Assembly (NCBI RefSeq): GCF_018448885.1
Contig: NZ_RCWB01000001.1
Location: 333,691-397,690, forward strand
Direction: 5' to 3'
DNA length: 64,000 nt
From: Photorhabdus caribbeanensis
GTDB taxonomy: Bacteria > Pseudomonadota > Gammaproteobacteria > Enterobacterales > Enterobacteriaceae
Below are positions 48,901 to 58,678 of the stretch, in pieces. The number at the start of each line of letters is the position of its first letter. Position 1 is the first letter of the stretch. The translations under genes were made by a program, and so were the position numbers. The notes under the pieces are model-generated. The model was not told the DNA's origin, ran no database searches, and was given only the letters and a program-made list of their open reading frames with translations.

Positions 48901-49869
48901 TATCGCCAGAATTGCAGTACCTTGCGTTTATGGTGGGCAGAAACCACATGGCAAATGCAGCGTCTGCGCGATAACCCGGAGTGTGCAGATCAGGAACATC
49001 AGGCTAAACAGGATAATCAAGACCCTGGACTGAATGTAAAACTGACCTTTGATATTTCAGAAGATATTGCAGCGCCTTACATTTTGCGGCAGGTAAGGCC
49101 GAAAGTGGCTGTACTGCGTGAACAGGGTGTTAACTCCCATGTTGAAATGGCCGCGGCGTTTCACCGAGCAGGTTTTGAGGCGATTGATGTTCATATGAGT
49201 GATTTGTTGTCTGGGCGTATTGGATTGAGCCAATTCCAGACACTGGTTGCCTGTGGTGGTTTCTCGTATGGCGACGTATTGGGAGCAGGTGAAGGTTGGG
49301 CGAAATCAATTTTGTTTAATGAACGGGTTCGTGATGAATTTGCCGCTTTCTTTGCGCGACCTGATACGTTGTCGTTGGGTGTTTGTAATGGTTGCCAGAT
49401 GATGTCTAACTTGCGGGAGTTGATCCCAGGCGCAGAACATTGGCCGCGTTTTGTACGTAACCGTTCAGAGCGCTTTGAAGCACGATTCAGTTTGGTGGAA
49501 ATTACTGACAGCCCGTCACTGTTCTTACAGGATATGGTAGGTTCTCGTATACCTATTGCGGTTTCTCATGGGGAAGGGCAAGTAGAATTCCGTGATAGAC
49601 AGCATCTTGAGATGCTTGAAAGCAACCAGTTAGTGGCTTTGCGTTATGTGAATAACTATGGTCAGATTACGGAAAACTATCCAGCTAACCCGAATGGTTC
49701 AGTGAATGGTATTACCGCAGTTACCAGCCTTGATGGTCGAGCAACCGTGATGATGCCGCATCCAGAAAGGGTATCCCGCACGGTGAATAACTCTTGGCAT
49801 CCAAAGGAGTGGAGCGAAGATGGCCCGTGGATGCGAGTTTTCCGTAATGCTCGTAAGCAGTTAGGGTAA
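45982..49869 (+). CDS. purL: Phosphoribosylformylglycinamidine synthase
   Basis: 1295 residues from ATG 45982 ([13 protein letters not shown]), equal to E. coli; the frame is open from 45919 but the extra 21 residues are atypical. It makes FGAM from FGAR, glutamine and ATP in purine synthesis. The synthetase half-domains ([31 protein letters not shown]) and the C-terminal glutaminase with Cys1135 (GVCNGCQMM), SHGEGQ and MPHPER are all present. A PurR box upstream gives purine control. Confidence 0.97.
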   Translation: MKILRGSPALSAFRITKLLSVCQEQQLPVNDIYAEYVHFAEINAPLSDVDSAKLQQLLKYGPSLAEHEPQGTLLLVTPRPGTISPWSSKATDIAHNCGLSQVVRLERGLAYYIQSGEMSDAQWQILSSLLHDRMMETVFTQLEQAEKLFSRQQPVPLKRIDILQAGRGALETANIELGLALAPDEIDYLMEAFQKLGRNPTDVELYMFAQANSEHCRHKIFNADWVIDGEAQPKSLFKMIKNTYEQTPDYVLSAYKDNAAVMEGSSVGRFFASAENGLYDYHQEQAHILMKVETHNHPTAISPWPGASTGSGGEIRDEGATGRGAKPKAGLVGFSVSNLRIPGFEQPWEEDFGKPERIVSALDIMMEGPLGGAAFNNEFGRPALLGYFRTYEEKVNSHNGNELRGYHKPIMLAGGMGNIRDEHVKKGEISVGAKLIVLGGPSMNIGLGGGAASSMASGQSDADLDFASVQRDNPEMERRCQEVIDRCWQLGENNPILFIHDVGAGGLSNAMPELVSDGGRGGRFELRKILNDEPGMSPLEVWCNESQERYVLAVAPEQLPLFEEICRRERAPYAIIGEATEERHLLLNDEHFDNQPIDMPLDVLLGKTPKMLRNVSTLKASGESLERRDIDLTEAVKRIMHLPAVAEKTFLITIGDRSVTGMVSRDQMVGPWQIPVADCAVTTASLDSYYGEAMSMGERAPVALLDFAASARMAVGEALTNIASAYVQDLKRIKLSANWMSAAGHPGEDAGLYAAVKAVGEELCPVLGLTIPVGKDSMSMKTRWHEQGEEREITAPLSLVITAFARVEDVRRTVTPELSTDEDNALLLIDLGQGKNTLGGTALAQVYRQLGNKTADVRSAEQLAGFFNAIQQLIAEQKLLAYHDRSDGGLLVTLAEMAFAGHCGIEADISVFDEDILAALFTEELGAVVQIRASDRGFVENVLAEQGLADCVHYLGKAKAGDDFVIFSGNTEVYRQNCSTLRLWWAETTWQMQRLRDNPECADQEHQAKQDNQDPGLNVKLTFDISEDIAAPYILRQVRPKVAVLREQGVNSHVEMAAAFHRAGFEAIDVHMSDLLSGRIGLSQFQTLVACGGFSYGDVLGAGEGWAKSILFNERVRDEFAAFFARPDTLSLGVCNGCQMMSNLRELIPGAEHWPRFVRNRSERFEARFSLVEITDSPSLFLQDMVGSRIPIAVSHGEGQVEFRDRQHLEMLESNQLVALRYVNNYGQITENYPANPNGSVNGITAVTSLDGRATVMMPHPERVSRTVNNSWHPKEWSEDGPWMRVFRNARKQLG

Positions 49870-49888
49870 GTACCGCAGTGTAAGTAAA

Positions 49889-49916
49889 TGGTGTCAGCCG
49901 GTTTTTCCGGCTGATA
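49889..49916 (+). terminator. Hairpin after purL
   Basis: CAGCCGG and CCGGCTG pair around a T-rich loop shortly after the purL stop. The trailing T-run is poor, so it may work with the stronger hairpin downstream. Confidence 0.5.
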
Positions 49917-49923
49917 GTGTTCA

Positions 49924-49989
49924 TTGGCTTCATTGTGATCCTTTGTTTCGTAACTGACGTGAGATCACAATTGAAGCCATTTTTTTATT
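49924..49989 (+). terminator. Long-stem terminator after purL
   Basis: TGGCTTCATTGTGATC pairs almost perfectly with GATCACAATTGAAGCCA across a loop of about 20 bases, followed by seven T residues. The stem is unusually long for a terminator. Confidence 0.7.
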
Positions 49990-50066
49990 TGTTTTAGCAT
50001 TCCATACATAGGGTATATATTGAGCGTATGGAAATGCGCTGGTATTTGTCGAATGCGAAGTTGATA

Positions 50067-50196
50067 GATATACCTAATAGATTTCGAGTTGCAGCGCGGC
50101 GGCAAGTGAACGAATCCCCAGGAGCATAGATAACTATGTGACTGGGGTGAGTGAAAGCAGCCAACAAAGCAGCAGCTTGAAAGATGAAGGGTATAA
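50067..50196. repeat. Palindromic intergenic repeat, long copy
   Basis: Inverted relative to the copy at 6375-6458, with matching ends (reverse complement starts TTTATACCCTTCATCTTTCA and ends TCGAAATCTATTAGGTATA). An extra internal segment of about 40 bases (around ATAGATAACTATGTGACTGG) itself contains the palindrome CATAGTTATCTATG. No ORF. Confidence 0.7.
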
Positions 50197-50287
50197 ACCG
50201 ATTTCGATTTCAGTCGTGTTGTTTGAGGATAGACCTATTAATAAGAAGTTGGAGTCCAATAGAACGAATAGGAAGAATCACATCATC

Positions 50288-50623
50288 CTGACCTCAGAGA
50301 GTAAATCGGGGTGACGATCCAACACCTTAAGCAACTTCACCAAAGCTAGAGATGGCTTGGTCTTACCGTTTTCATAGCGCGAGTTTCTTACGTACTCTGG
50401 CAATGAACTTAAGATCGACTATGGCCGCGTTGACTTGCTTCGAGAATGTCCGCATTTCGCACATGACACGTTCCGATTCCACAGCATCCAAAATAGATTC
50501 GGCGCAGGCAGGGCAGAAGTCGCCTGTTACCGCAGAAATGATTGTGGTTTCGCTCTTGTAAGTATAGGGCCGCTCGTGGGTGTCATGGATAAGTTCCGCT
50601 GCACCGCAAACAGGGCATTTCAT
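50288..50623 (-). pseudogene. mqsA: MqsA antitoxin gene with deleted helix-turn-helix
   Basis: From ATG 50623 the N-terminal zinc domain is recognisable (MKCPVCGAAELIHDT, FCPACAESILDAVESERV) up to VRKKLAL, where a stop follows at 50372. The rest of the gene continues in another frame to 50288: NSRYENGKTKPSLALVKLLK then VLDRHPDLLSEVR. Compared with E. coli MqsA about 18 residues of the DNA-binding helix-turn-helix (the LTQKEASEIFGGG part) are missing at the join. It probably cannot bind DNA. Confidence 0.75.
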
Positions 50624-50638
50624 GTTCATAGCTCCCAT

Positions 50639-50726
50639 TCATAACTCTTTGAAGGATACGATCAGCACGTCATCAGTGACCGTCAGTTTCAGATACACGT
50701 TTTGCCAGACGGGTGATTCTTTTCTC
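50639..50726 (-). pseudogene. mqsR: 3' remnant of the MqsR toxin gene
   Basis: The minus strand encodes VYLKLTVTDDVLIVSFKEL-stop directly before mqsA, matching the C-terminus of E. coli MqsR (VYLKITVIHDVLIVSFKEK). Everything upstream is gone, replaced by the SDR gene. The toxin is therefore lost. Confidence 0.75.
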
Positions 50727-50730
50727 TAAA

Positions 50731-51330
50731 TTAATAAACTTCGTAGTTTTGTCCGGTTTGAGCGCCGTCGACGCTTTTTTTAAAAGCAAGTGCTACACGG
50801 CTAGCAGGAACAGCATTAAAACCTGGGAAAAACTCACCGTATTTATCCAATGATTCCTGTAAGACATTAGGGCTAACGCTATTTATGCGAATTCCCCTTG
50901 GCATTTCAATTGCCGCAGATTTTACAAATGCTTTGACACCACCATTAGCCATCGCTGCTGATGCTCCTTGAATAATAGGATCATCCATCATAATTCCAGT
51001 TGTTAAAGTAAAACTTCCGCCATCGTTAATATAGTCCATACCTAACAGTACTAAGTTAATTTGGCCTTTGAGTTTACTGTTTATTCCTATTTCGTTTAAC
51101 TCTGGAGTTAATTCTGAGATTGATCCAAAATGTGCGCTACCTGTTGCACTGACTACAGCATCAACTTTGCCAATTCTCTCATACATACTCTTAATACTAT
51201 CAACGGAAGTGATATCAACTACAACATCTAAGCCATTTCTTCCGGCACGAATGACTTCGTGATTTTTTTCTAATTCTTCCGAGATTGCTTTTCCTATTGT
51301 ACCGCTTGCTCCAATAACAATAACTTTCAT
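50731..51330 (-). CDS. Atypical short-chain dehydrogenase (SDR)
   Basis: 199 residues. The dinucleotide-binding motif is GASGTIGKAI (residues 7-16), then the NNAG-equivalent VSATGSAHFG and the strand SFTLTTGI. At the place of the catalytic YxxxK is GASAAMANGGVKAFVKSAAI, without the tyrosine, as in a compact SDR subgroup found in many enterobacteria. Substrate unknown. It lies in the accessory insertion between purL and glmY. Confidence 0.8.
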   Translation of the reverse strand: MKVIVIGASGTIGKAISEELEKNHEVIRAGRNGLDVVVDITSVDSIKSMYERIGKVDAVVSATGSAHFGSISELTPELNEIGINSKLKGQINLVLLGMDYINDGGSFTLTTGIMMDDPIIQGASAAMANGGVKAFVKSAAIEMPRGIRINSVSPNVLQESLDKYGEFFPGFNAVPASRVALAFKKSVDGAQTGQNYEVY

Positions 51331-51456
51331 TTTTGTTTACCTTTTCCTAGTTAATAAAATTTTCTCGACTACATCGTTGCATAATGAATATTACTTTTAA
51401 CTCGAATATGTTGAACTGATACGAAAAATGGTGAGCAGAAATTGCACACCCTTTTG

Positions 51457-51642
51457 TCAGTCATTGTTGATTAAATTCCGTAGGTTATTTCGTAGTTCAT
51501 CAGGTGATACTACTCGTCCAGATTTTATATCTTTCTCAGCCAAAGAGAGCAGGTGTAACAAAGCTATTTGTTCTTTTTGCATCTCAAATTGAGTCGGATC
51601 TTGAACCATATATGGAGGTTCCCCATTTTTGGTTTGGTGCAT
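51457..51642 (-). CDS. Small antitoxin-like protein (61 aa)
   Basis: 61 residues, mostly helical: QFEMQKEQIALLHLLSLAEK then DIKSGRVVSPDELRNNLRNL. The A.KDI..GRV.S.DEL pattern is usual in the C-termini of Phd/RelB-type antitoxins. The DNA on the left (51331-51456) has no toxin gene, so it could be a solitary or truncated antitoxin. Weak but plausible start (GGGAGAAAATT before ATG). Confidence 0.4.
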   Translation of the reverse strand: MHQTKNGEPPYMVQDPTQFEMQKEQIALLHLLSLAEKDIKSGRVVSPDELRNNLRNLINND

Positions 51643-51787
51643 AATTTTCTCCCGAATAGAGACTTTTTACTTCTATCTACGATGGTACATTATTGGCTGA
51701 TAAAGGCCAGATTATCGGTGAATGTTTAGGCGCATAGATGCCCGGTTGCTCTATTGTCTCAATTACCCGACAAACATGCATTATGGG

Positions 51788-51805
51788 TGTCTCAAAAAAG
51801 AGACA
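51788..51805 (+). promoter_or_regulatory. GlrR binding site 1
   Basis: TGTC-N10-GACA, the recognition sequence of GlrR (YfhA), about 215 bases upstream of glmY. Confidence 0.75.
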
Positions 51806-51850
51806 TTTAATTATTTGATTTTAATCTATTTTTATTTGCATGATTTTAGG

Positions 51851-51868
51851 TGTCTTTAATTGGCGACA
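51851..51868 (+). promoter_or_regulatory. GlrR binding site 2
   Basis: A perfect TGTC-N10-GACA, about 150 bases upstream of glmY. Confidence 0.8.
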
Positions 51869-51906
51869 GAAAATAAATTTTCCTCATATTGGAAAGGAAG
51901 CTATTC

Positions 51907-51924
51907 GGTCGCTGAAACGTGACA
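51907..51924 (+). promoter_or_regulatory. GlrR binding site 3
   Basis: GGTC-N10-GACA, one mismatch from the GlrR consensus, about 95 bases upstream of glmY. Confidence 0.7.
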
Positions 51925-51976
51925 TTTAATTTTTTATAAAGTAAAAACAGTGGTTTATGATTATTTTTTTAATGTT

Positions 51977-51992
51977 GGCACGGAATCTGCAT
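51977..51992 (+). promoter_or_regulatory. Sigma-54 promoter of glmY
   Basis: TGGCAC, five bases, then CTGCA fits the -24/-12 consensus TGGCAC-N5-TTGCW. The expected start about 12 bases later is at 52003-52005, where the GlmY-like sequence begins. Confidence 0.85.
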
Positions 51993-52004
51993 TAAGCTGG
52001 CACA

Positions 52005-52190
52005 GTTGCTCATTCAACTTCTTATGTCGGCCCACATTTGGGTGGAGAAATGCCACATAAACTATCGAATGATGCCAGAGTAAGGTGCCTACCGTCCAAC
52101 TCAGTGATATCGCTTTCGGGCCTTATCAAACATCGGGCGACACGTGGAGTGAGGCACCAACCTATGTCTGACTGTTGTCGATAAACAGCG
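52005..52190 (+). ncRNA. glmY: Small RNA GlmY
   Basis: Starts AGTTGCTCATTCAACTTCTT and continues with TATGTCGGCCCACATTTGGG, ACATAAACTATCGAATGATG and GTAAGGTGCCTACCG, following E. coli GlmY (AGTGGCTCATTCACCGACTTATGTCAGCCC...) in sequence and hairpin order. GlmY sequesters RapZ so that GlmZ can activate glmS translation. The location before glrK, the sigma-54 promoter and three GlrR sites all agree. The 3' end is approximate because no clear T-run was seen. Confidence 0.85.
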
Positions 52191-52380
52191 GGCATGCGTT
52201 ATCCTCACTGGCGGGATAGTAGCGAAAACTATTATTCCGCCGTCATCGCTCAGGTGTTTACCTGCCCCTTTGTACTGTTTGCGTCTTACACTGATTTTCA
52301 GGCACAGCAGAATTTATCAGCCGATGGGTTTTTCTATCCGCCCTTTGTCGGTTAGCATTAGTGTACTGACAGGTTACGAG

Positions 52381-53820
52381 ATGATTTCCTTGAAAAAATG
52401 GCGTTTATTTCCGCGCTCATTGCGCCAATTAGTTGTCATGGCCTTCTGGCTAGTGTTATTGCCATTATTGGTTCTGGCTTATCAGGCTTATCAGAGTCTT
52501 GATCAACTCAGTGAGCAAGCGGCTGATATAAATCGTACCACGCTGGCGGATGCCCGCCGCAGTGAAGCTATGACAGGTATTGCGTTGGAGATGGAGCGCA
52601 GTTACCGCCAATATTGTGTGTTAGGGGATAAGACGCTGGAAAACCTCTACCAAAGGCAATATCAGCAATACTTTAAGATGCTGAAAGATCAGATGGCTAT
52701 ACTTGATGATCAACAGCATATTAAGACGCTTAACAGCTTATTGTCACAATTGACAAAAATCAGTTGTTTCAATAGTGAACCTACCCAACCTGCCGCTCAA
52801 TTACTTGAGCAATTCTCCAATGCTAATAGTCAAATGGTACAGGCTACCCGTGATATTATTTTCAGCCGAGGAGAACAGCTACAGAGAGATATTGCTGAAA
52901 AAGGACAATTTTTTGGCTGGCAGAGTCTTATTTTATTTCTACTGAGTGCGTTATTGGTCGCGTTATTTACTCGCATGATTATCGGGCCGGTTAAAGGGAT
53001 TGAACGCATGATTAACCGATTGGGAGAAGGGCAATCATTAGGCGTTCGCATAGATTCTTTTCAGGGGCCGCGAGAGCTCCGCTCTTTGGCGCAGCGGATT
53101 ATTTGGCTTAGTGAACGTTTGGCTTGGTTAGAATCACAACGCCATGAGTTTTTACGTCACATTTCTCATGAACTGAAAACTCCGCTGGCAAGTATGCGGG
53201 AAGGAACAGAATTACTGGCTGATGAAGTGGCAGGGCCATTAACGGCTGATCAGCAAGAAGTGGTTGCTATTCTTGATAATAGTAGTAAACATTTACAGCA
53301 ATTGATCGAGCAATTACTGGATTATAACCGTAAGCTGGCAGATGGCCCGACGGAGCGACAGCAGGTTTCTCTGCGGGAAATTGTTAATGAAGTGGTTTTA
53401 TCACACAGTTTACCCGCGAGATCGAAGAATATTCAGACAGAAATTCAGCTTGATGCTGATATTTTATGGGCAGAGCCTACGCTATTAATGCGGGTTATTG
53501 ATAATCTCTACTCTAATGCGGTGCACTATGGCGCCGAATCCGGTAACATTTGGGTTTCAAGTCGTCAGATTGGCAAATATGTTCAAATTAATGTTGCTAA
53601 TACCGGCACGCCAATTCCTGAATCAGAACGTAGTATGATTTTTGAACCGTTCTATCAGGGAACGCTCCAGCGCAAAGGCGCAGTGAAAGGCAGCGGTCTT
53701 GGGTTAAGTATTGCACAGGATTGTATTAAGCGTATGGGGGGCGAACTGATATTGATTCAGAGCGAATTTGCTGACGTATGTTTTCGTATTAAATTGCCAT
53801 TAACTGCTGAGAATGAATAA
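52381..53820 (+). CDS. glrK: Sensor histidine kinase GlrK (QseE)
   Basis: 479 residues from ATG 52381 (MISLKKWRLFPRSLRQLVVM), the start that aligns with the E. coli protein (475); the frame open from 52270 runs into the GlmY region and is unlikely. Two membrane helices (about 18-36 and 180-200), a HAMP linker, HisKA with His263 (FLRHISHELKTPLASM) and HATPase motifs (NLYSNAVHYG, GSGLGLSIAQDCI) are present. It phosphorylates GlrR in response to envelope signals. Confidence 0.93.
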   Translation: MISLKKWRLFPRSLRQLVVMAFWLVLLPLLVLAYQAYQSLDQLSEQAADINRTTLADARRSEAMTGIALEMERSYRQYCVLGDKTLENLYQRQYQQYFKMLKDQMAILDDQQHIKTLNSLLSQLTKISCFNSEPTQPAAQLLEQFSNANSQMVQATRDIIFSRGEQLQRDIAEKGQFFGWQSLILFLLSALLVALFTRMIIGPVKGIERMINRLGEGQSLGVRIDSFQGPRELRSLAQRIIWLSERLAWLESQRHEFLRHISHELKTPLASMREGTELLADEVAGPLTADQQEVVAILDNSSKHLQQLIEQLLDYNRKLADGPTERQQVSLREIVNEVVLSHSLPARSKNIQTEIQLDADILWAEPTLLMRVIDNLYSNAVHYGAESGNIWVSSRQIGKYVQINVANTGTPIPESERSMIFEPFYQGTLQRKGAVKGSGLGLSIAQDCIKRMGGELILIQSEFADVCFRIKLPLTAENE

Positions 53821-53823
53821 ATA

Positions 53824-54666
53824 ATGCATAACAGGTCTACTTACCGTTTTGTACAAAAGACGGATCGGCAGAATATTGCAGTACAACCTGGGAAAAACGT
53901 GTTGGTTGCCAGATTGTTATTACCTCGAATTTCAATTTGGGGTTTTAGCATGATTCTGCTGATCTTCGTCGTTTTTTTATTGGCGGGTTGCGTCAAAAAT
54001 CCGGTTAATAATAATTTAACCACAGTTGCGCAAATGGTAATACCAGAGCAACGGGTAACGGATTACCGTATTGCAGAGTGTGAGTTAATGTGGGATTTAG
54101 AGACGCCGCCATCGATTGAGAACGCGCTTTACTGGCTGCGATTGATGGACTGTTCAGATCGCCTGACATCAGCTAAAGCACGTAATATGGCGAAGTACAC
54201 TCTTCCGGTTACTTGGGATACGGCTTTTAAACAAAGTATCTTACTTAATAGTGCTGGTCCTACGTTGTCTGAACGTCGGAAAATGGTTGAAAATTTCAAT
54301 AAATACCGATTGAAATTCCCAGATTCGTTGCGAGCATTATTACAGTTATGGCGCGAACAGCAGGTTCAGCAAATTGCAGTGGCTGAGGAGCGGGCAAGAT
54401 TCCAAAAATTACAGGCAGATACGGATAATAAACTTGATCATCTGCGTGAAAGTCGCGCACGATTGGAATTTGAGTTACAAGAAACTTCTCGTAAACTGGA
54501 AAACCTGACAGATATTGAGCGTCAGCTCTCTTCCCGTAAGCAAAATCAAGGGAGTGCTGGATCAGGCAATTCAGATAAACATGCTGAAACACCAGAGACG
54601 ACATTACCTAATAAAAACGGTACGCAAAATAATACCTCTGAATCAGATAAAGGAGCCGCACCATGA
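53824..54666 (+). CDS. qseG: Outer-membrane lipoprotein QseG
   Basis: 280 residues as listed, with the lipobox LLAGC at Cys56. The first 25 residues are unusual for a lipoprotein signal; a GTG at 53899 or ATG at 53950 could be the real start. The body matches E. coli QseG: ALYWLRLMDCSDRLTSAKAR, then a coiled coil ending ETSRKLENLTDIERQLSSRK. QseG interacts with GlrK/QseE at the envelope. It lies between glrK and glrR and overlaps glrR by four bases. Confidence 0.9.
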   Translation: MHNRSTYRFVQKTDRQNIAVQPGKNVLVARLLLPRISIWGFSMILLIFVVFLLAGCVKNPVNNNLTTVAQMVIPEQRVTDYRIAECELMWDLETPPSIENALYWLRLMDCSDRLTSAKARNMAKYTLPVTWDTAFKQSILLNSAGPTLSERRKMVENFNKYRLKFPDSLRALLQLWREQQVQQIAVAEERARFQKLQADTDNKLDHLRESRARLEFELQETSRKLENLTDIERQLSSRKQNQGSAGSGNSDKHAETPETTLPNKNGTQNNTSESDKGAAP

Positions 54667-56000
54667 CAGCGCGTAAGCCAGCCCATCTTCTTCTGGTTGA
54701 TGACGATCCTGGTTTGTTGAAATTGTTGGGAATGCGTCTTACCAGTGAAGGGTTTCGTGTCACAACCGCGGAAAGCGGCGCTGAAGCGTTGAGACTGTTA
54801 ACTAAAGAAAAAGTTGATTTGGTGATCAGTGACCTGCGTATGGATGAAATGGATGGTATGGCGTTGTTCGCTGAAATCCAGAAGCAACAACCGGGCATGC
54901 CGGTTATTATTCTGACTGCGCATGGTTCAATTCCAGAAGCAGTGGCGGCCACTCAACAGGGTGTCTTTAGTTTTCTGACTAAACCGGTTGATCGGGATGC
55001 GCTTTATAAAGCGATTGATGGCGCATTGGCGTTGACCACGCCTGCCAGTGATGAACAGTGGCGGGAGCAGATAGTTACCCGCAGCCCTGTGATGTTGCGC
55101 TTGTTGGAGCAGGCGCGAATGGTCGCTCAATCTGATGTCAGTGTACTGATAAATGGTCAGAGTGGCACCGGGAAGGAAGTATTAGCCCAGGCAATTCATC
55201 GCGCCAGTCCACGAGCGAAAAAACCCTTTATCGCGATTAACTGCGGCGCTTTGCCAGAACAACTCCTTGAGTCAGAACTGTTTGGTCATGCCAAAGGCGC
55301 ATTTACCGGTGCGGTCAGCAGCCGTGAAGGGCTATTCCTCACTGCGCAGGGAGGAACGCTGTTTCTTGATGAAATCGGTGATATGCCGCTGGCTTTGCAG
55401 GTTAAATTATTGCGGGTATTGCAGGAACGTAAAATACGTCCGCTCGGCAGTAACCGCGATCTGGATATTGATGTACGGATTATCTCCGCGACTCACCGTG
55501 ATTTGCCGAAGGCGATGGCAAAAAATGAATTTCGCGAAGATCTCTATTACCGCCTAAATGTGGTGAACTTGAAAATTCCAGCTTTGAATGGTCGGGTTGA
55601 AGATATTCCTTTATTGGCGAATCATCTGTTGCGTGAGTCAGCGAAACGCCATAAACCTTTTGTCCGTAGTTTCTCCGTTGATGCAATGAAATGCTTGATG
55701 GCGGCAAGTTGGCCTGGCAATGTGCGTCAGCTTGTTAATGTGATCGAGCAATGTGTTGCGTTAACTACTGCGCCGGTTATTAGTGAAGCCTTAGTTATGC
55801 AGGCGCTGGAAGGGGAAAATACAGCGTTACCCACTTTTGTAGAAGCCAGAAATCAGTTTGAACTGAATTATCTGCGTAAATTACTGCAAATGACTAAAGG
55901 GAATGTGACTCATGCGGCGCGTATGGCGGGACGTAACCGGACTGAATTCTACAAATTACTGGCGCGCCATGAATTGGATGCGAACGATTTTAAAGAATAA
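54663..56000 (+). CDS. glrR: Sigma-54-dependent response regulator GlrR (QseF)
   Basis: 445 residues. Receiver domain with phosphorylation site Asp57 ([12 protein letters not shown]), AAA+ domain with Walker A GQSGTGKE at 165-172 and the sigma-54 contact loop GAFTGA at 212-217, then a Fis-type helix-turn-helix at the C-terminus ([20 protein letters not shown]). It activates glmY through the TGTC-N10-GACA sites listed above. Confidence 0.96.
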   Translation: MTARKPAHLLLVDDDPGLLKLLGMRLTSEGFRVTTAESGAEALRLLTKEKVDLVISDLRMDEMDGMALFAEIQKQQPGMPVIILTAHGSIPEAVAATQQGVFSFLTKPVDRDALYKAIDGALALTTPASDEQWREQIVTRSPVMLRLLEQARMVAQSDVSVLINGQSGTGKEVLAQAIHRASPRAKKPFIAINCGALPEQLLESELFGHAKGAFTGAVSSREGLFLTAQGGTLFLDEIGDMPLALQVKLLRVLQERKIRPLGSNRDLDIDVRIISATHRDLPKAMAKNEFREDLYYRLNVVNLKIPALNGRVEDIPLLANHLLRESAKRHKPFVRSFSVDAMKCLMAASWPGNVRQLVNVIEQCVALTTAPVISEALVMQALEGENTALPTFVEARNQFELNYLRKLLQMTKGNVTHAARMAGRNRTEFYKLLARHELDANDFKE

Positions 56001-56066
56001 CTTTTCTGCTGATCAGGAAGTTTTTACACTGGTATAAAGATTGGTGGCTTGGGAGAGCCAAATTTT

Positions 56067-57689
56067 ATGAGCCGTACTCTTAATATTGCCCTTGCACAGC
56101 TTAATTGGATGATTGGTGACATTGAAGGCAACTGTGAACGTATGTTGCAGACAGTACAGGAACAACAGCAACAAGGTGCTGATTTGGTCATGTTTTCTGA
56201 ACTGGCGATATCCGGTTATTCTCCAGAAGATCTCTTATTCCGTGCTGATTTTCATCAGCGTTGCCGTGAGCAATTGGCTCGTTTACAGGCTGCCAGTTGT
56301 CAAACTGCTATTTTAGTTGGTCATCCTTGGGAACAGGACGGGGAGATTTACAACGCCCTTTCCCTATTCTGGCAAGGGAAAATCTTGGCCCGTTATTTCA
56401 AACAACAGTTGCCAAATTATGGTGTTTTCGATGAAAAACGCTATTTTAAAGCGGGCGATCAAAGCTGTGTTGTGCCATTTAAGGGCTACAATCTCGGCTT
56501 ATTGATTTGTGAAGATTTATGGTTTGATGAACCGATTGATGCCTTGAAACAGGCTGGCGCAGACTTAATTCTGTCTATCAATGCTTCGCCATATAATCGT
56601 GAAAAACCTTATATTCGTTATGAACTGATTAGAGAACATTGCCAACGTACAGATTTACCTATGATTTATCTTAATCAGGTGGGTGGTCAGGATGAGCTGA
56701 TTTTCGATGGCTGTTCTAAAGTTTTTAATGCAAGTGGTGAAGTGACTCATCGATTAGCCGCATTTAATGAACAAATCCAACAATGCTGTTTTAATGAATT
56801 AACGATTGAACCTATGGTTAATCCGGCGCCTGAACTACTGCCATTGCAGCAGGTATATCAGGCATTAGTCCTTTCAGTGCATGATTACGTTCGCAAGAAT
56901 GGCTTTCAAGGCGTGTTATTAGGCTTATCCGGGGGGATTGACTCTGGCTTAACGCTGGCAATTGCGGTTGATGCATTGGGCAAAGATCATGTTCAGGCTG
57001 TTATGATGCCATTTCGCTATACGTCTGAAATGAGTATAGAAGATGCGAAAGAACAAGCTGAGATGTTGGGCGTTGAGTTTAATGTGGTGTCGATCGAACC
57101 GATGTTTGATGCATTTATGGCGCAATTTGAACCTCTGTTTGCGGGTACGGCTAAAGATACCACCGAAGAGAATTTACAGGCGCGTTGCCGTGCCGTTATT
57201 CTGATGGCGATGTCTAACAAACGCCATCGTCTCGTGCTGACGACCAGTAATAAGAGTGAATCCGCGGTGGGATATTCCACATTATATGGTGATATGGCGG
57301 GTGGTTTTAATGCGCTGAAAGATGTACCGAAAACATTGGTATTTGAATTAGCAAAATATCGTAATACCGTTTCGCCGGCGATACCTCAACGAGTGATTGA
57401 TCGTCCGCCATCGGCGGAATTGGCGCCTGGACAGCTTGATCAGGACAGCTTACCGCCTTATGACATTCTGGATGATATTCTGGAAGGTTATGTGGAGCAG
57501 GATAAATCGGTTGATGAGCTGGTGGCTGCGGGGTTTGATGAACAGATTGTACGTAAAGTTGTTCGTTTGGTTGATATTAACGAATATAAACGTCGTCAGG
57601 CGCCGGTGGGGCCGCGTATTACGCCGCGTAATTTTAGTAAAGACAGACGCTACCCGATTACCTCTGGTTTCGGCCGTAAAAACTGGTAA
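56067..57689 (+). CDS. nadE: Glutamine-dependent NAD+ synthetase
   Basis: 540 residues from ATG 56067 (MSRTLNIALAQLNWMIGDIE), preferred over a TTG at 56049 because GGGAGAG precedes it. An N-terminal CN-hydrolase glutaminase domain (Glu in FSELAISGYSPEDL, Cys in LLICEDLWFD) supplies ammonia to the C-terminal synthetase with the PP-loop LSGGIDSGLTLAI. It makes NAD from deamido-NAD. This is the long two-domain form, unlike the short ammonia-dependent NadE of E. coli. Confidence 0.94.
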   Translation: MSRTLNIALAQLNWMIGDIEGNCERMLQTVQEQQQQGADLVMFSELAISGYSPEDLLFRADFHQRCREQLARLQAASCQTAILVGHPWEQDGEIYNALSLFWQGKILARYFKQQLPNYGVFDEKRYFKAGDQSCVVPFKGYNLGLLICEDLWFDEPIDALKQAGADLILSINASPYNREKPYIRYELIREHCQRTDLPMIYLNQVGGQDELIFDGCSKVFNASGEVTHRLAAFNEQIQQCCFNELTIEPMVNPAPELLPLQQVYQALVLSVHDYVRKNGFQGVLLGLSGGIDSGLTLAIAVDALGKDHVQAVMMPFRYTSEMSIEDAKEQAEMLGVEFNVVSIEPMFDAFMAQFEPLFAGTAKDTTEENLQARCRAVILMAMSNKRHRLVLTTSNKSESAVGYSTLYGDMAGGFNALKDVPKTLVFELAKYRNTVSPAIPQRVIDRPPSAELAPGQLDQDSLPPYDILDDILEGYVEQDKSVDELVAAGFDEQIVRKVVRLVDINEYKRRQAPVGPRITPRNFSKDRRYPITSGFGRKNW

Positions 57690-58043
<354 letters not shown>

Positions 58044-58170
58044 CTTAATTTAGATTTTTAGGGGGTGGTGACAGATAGATATAAGACGCCACTCTCAATA
58101 AAAGTAGCCGGAATTCTTCGATGACCGTTTAGACGGTCATCGATAGTAGATACATTCATTTATAATCTTA

Positions 58171-58277
58171 TATACCGAATGAACTTCAAGATGCTTGAGC
58201 CGTCAGACATAAAAACATTTAAACTCAACAACATAATCGTTTTTCAAACATGCACTTTGAAGTATCTTGAGTATATA
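58171..58277. repeat. Related palindromic repeat, diverged copy
   Basis: Begins TATACCGAATGAACTTCAAG and ends GAAGTATCTTGAGTATATA, with AAGATGC and GCACTTTGAAG inside; the inverted ends match the pattern of the copies at 6375 and 50067, while the centre differs. Confidence 0.45.
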
Positions 58278-58295
58278 CTCAATCAAGGCGATGAA

Positions 58296-58586
58296 CTACC
58301 TTACAAGTAAAGGTTCTATCACATACCCATTTTCTGTAACTCGATTTTCTCCGACAATAATCTTAGTGTCAGGTAAAATGAAATATGAATATATGATTTT
58401 AAGTCTTCTGACTGACATGATATAACCACGCCAATCGTCGACAACCCAAGAATCTCTATAACCTCCAGAAACTATAGTAAAATAATCGTCGGACACTTTG
58501 AATTGTGCTTGATCAGTGCTCCAGTAGTTAATTGCAACTTCAATCGTGTCACATTTCGTATTGTTGGTAACGTGAATCATGCCCAT
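58296..58586 (-). CDS. Unknown small protein, paralogue 1
   Basis: 96 residues starting MGMIHVTNNTKCDTIEVAIN. Predicted to be all beta: short alternating strands, many aromatic residues, and repeated TN-type turns. No signal peptide, membrane segment or catalytic motif. It shares most residues with the gene at 58679-58969 (same IHVTNN, VDDWRGYIMSV, ILPDTKIIVGENRVTEN). AAGGGAG precedes the ATG. I do not recognise a family. Confidence 0.6.
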   Translation of the reverse strand: MGMIHVTNNTKCDTIEVAINYWSTDQAQFKVSDDYFTIVSGGYRDSWVVDDWRGYIMSVRRLKIIYSYFILPDTKIIVGENRVTENGYVIEPLLVR

Positions 58587-58678
58587 ATTACAACTCCCTT
58601 ACTATTTCAATCTGATTTCATTAAGATTTGACTTTATTAGGATGCCGTTTCGGACTAACAACATTAAATATAAATGAA

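Noticed and set aside
52270..52380. Longer N-terminus for glrK from the upstream ATG
   Set aside because: It adds 37 residues with no match to the family and runs into the leader region; the ATG at 52381 aligns with the E. coli protein.
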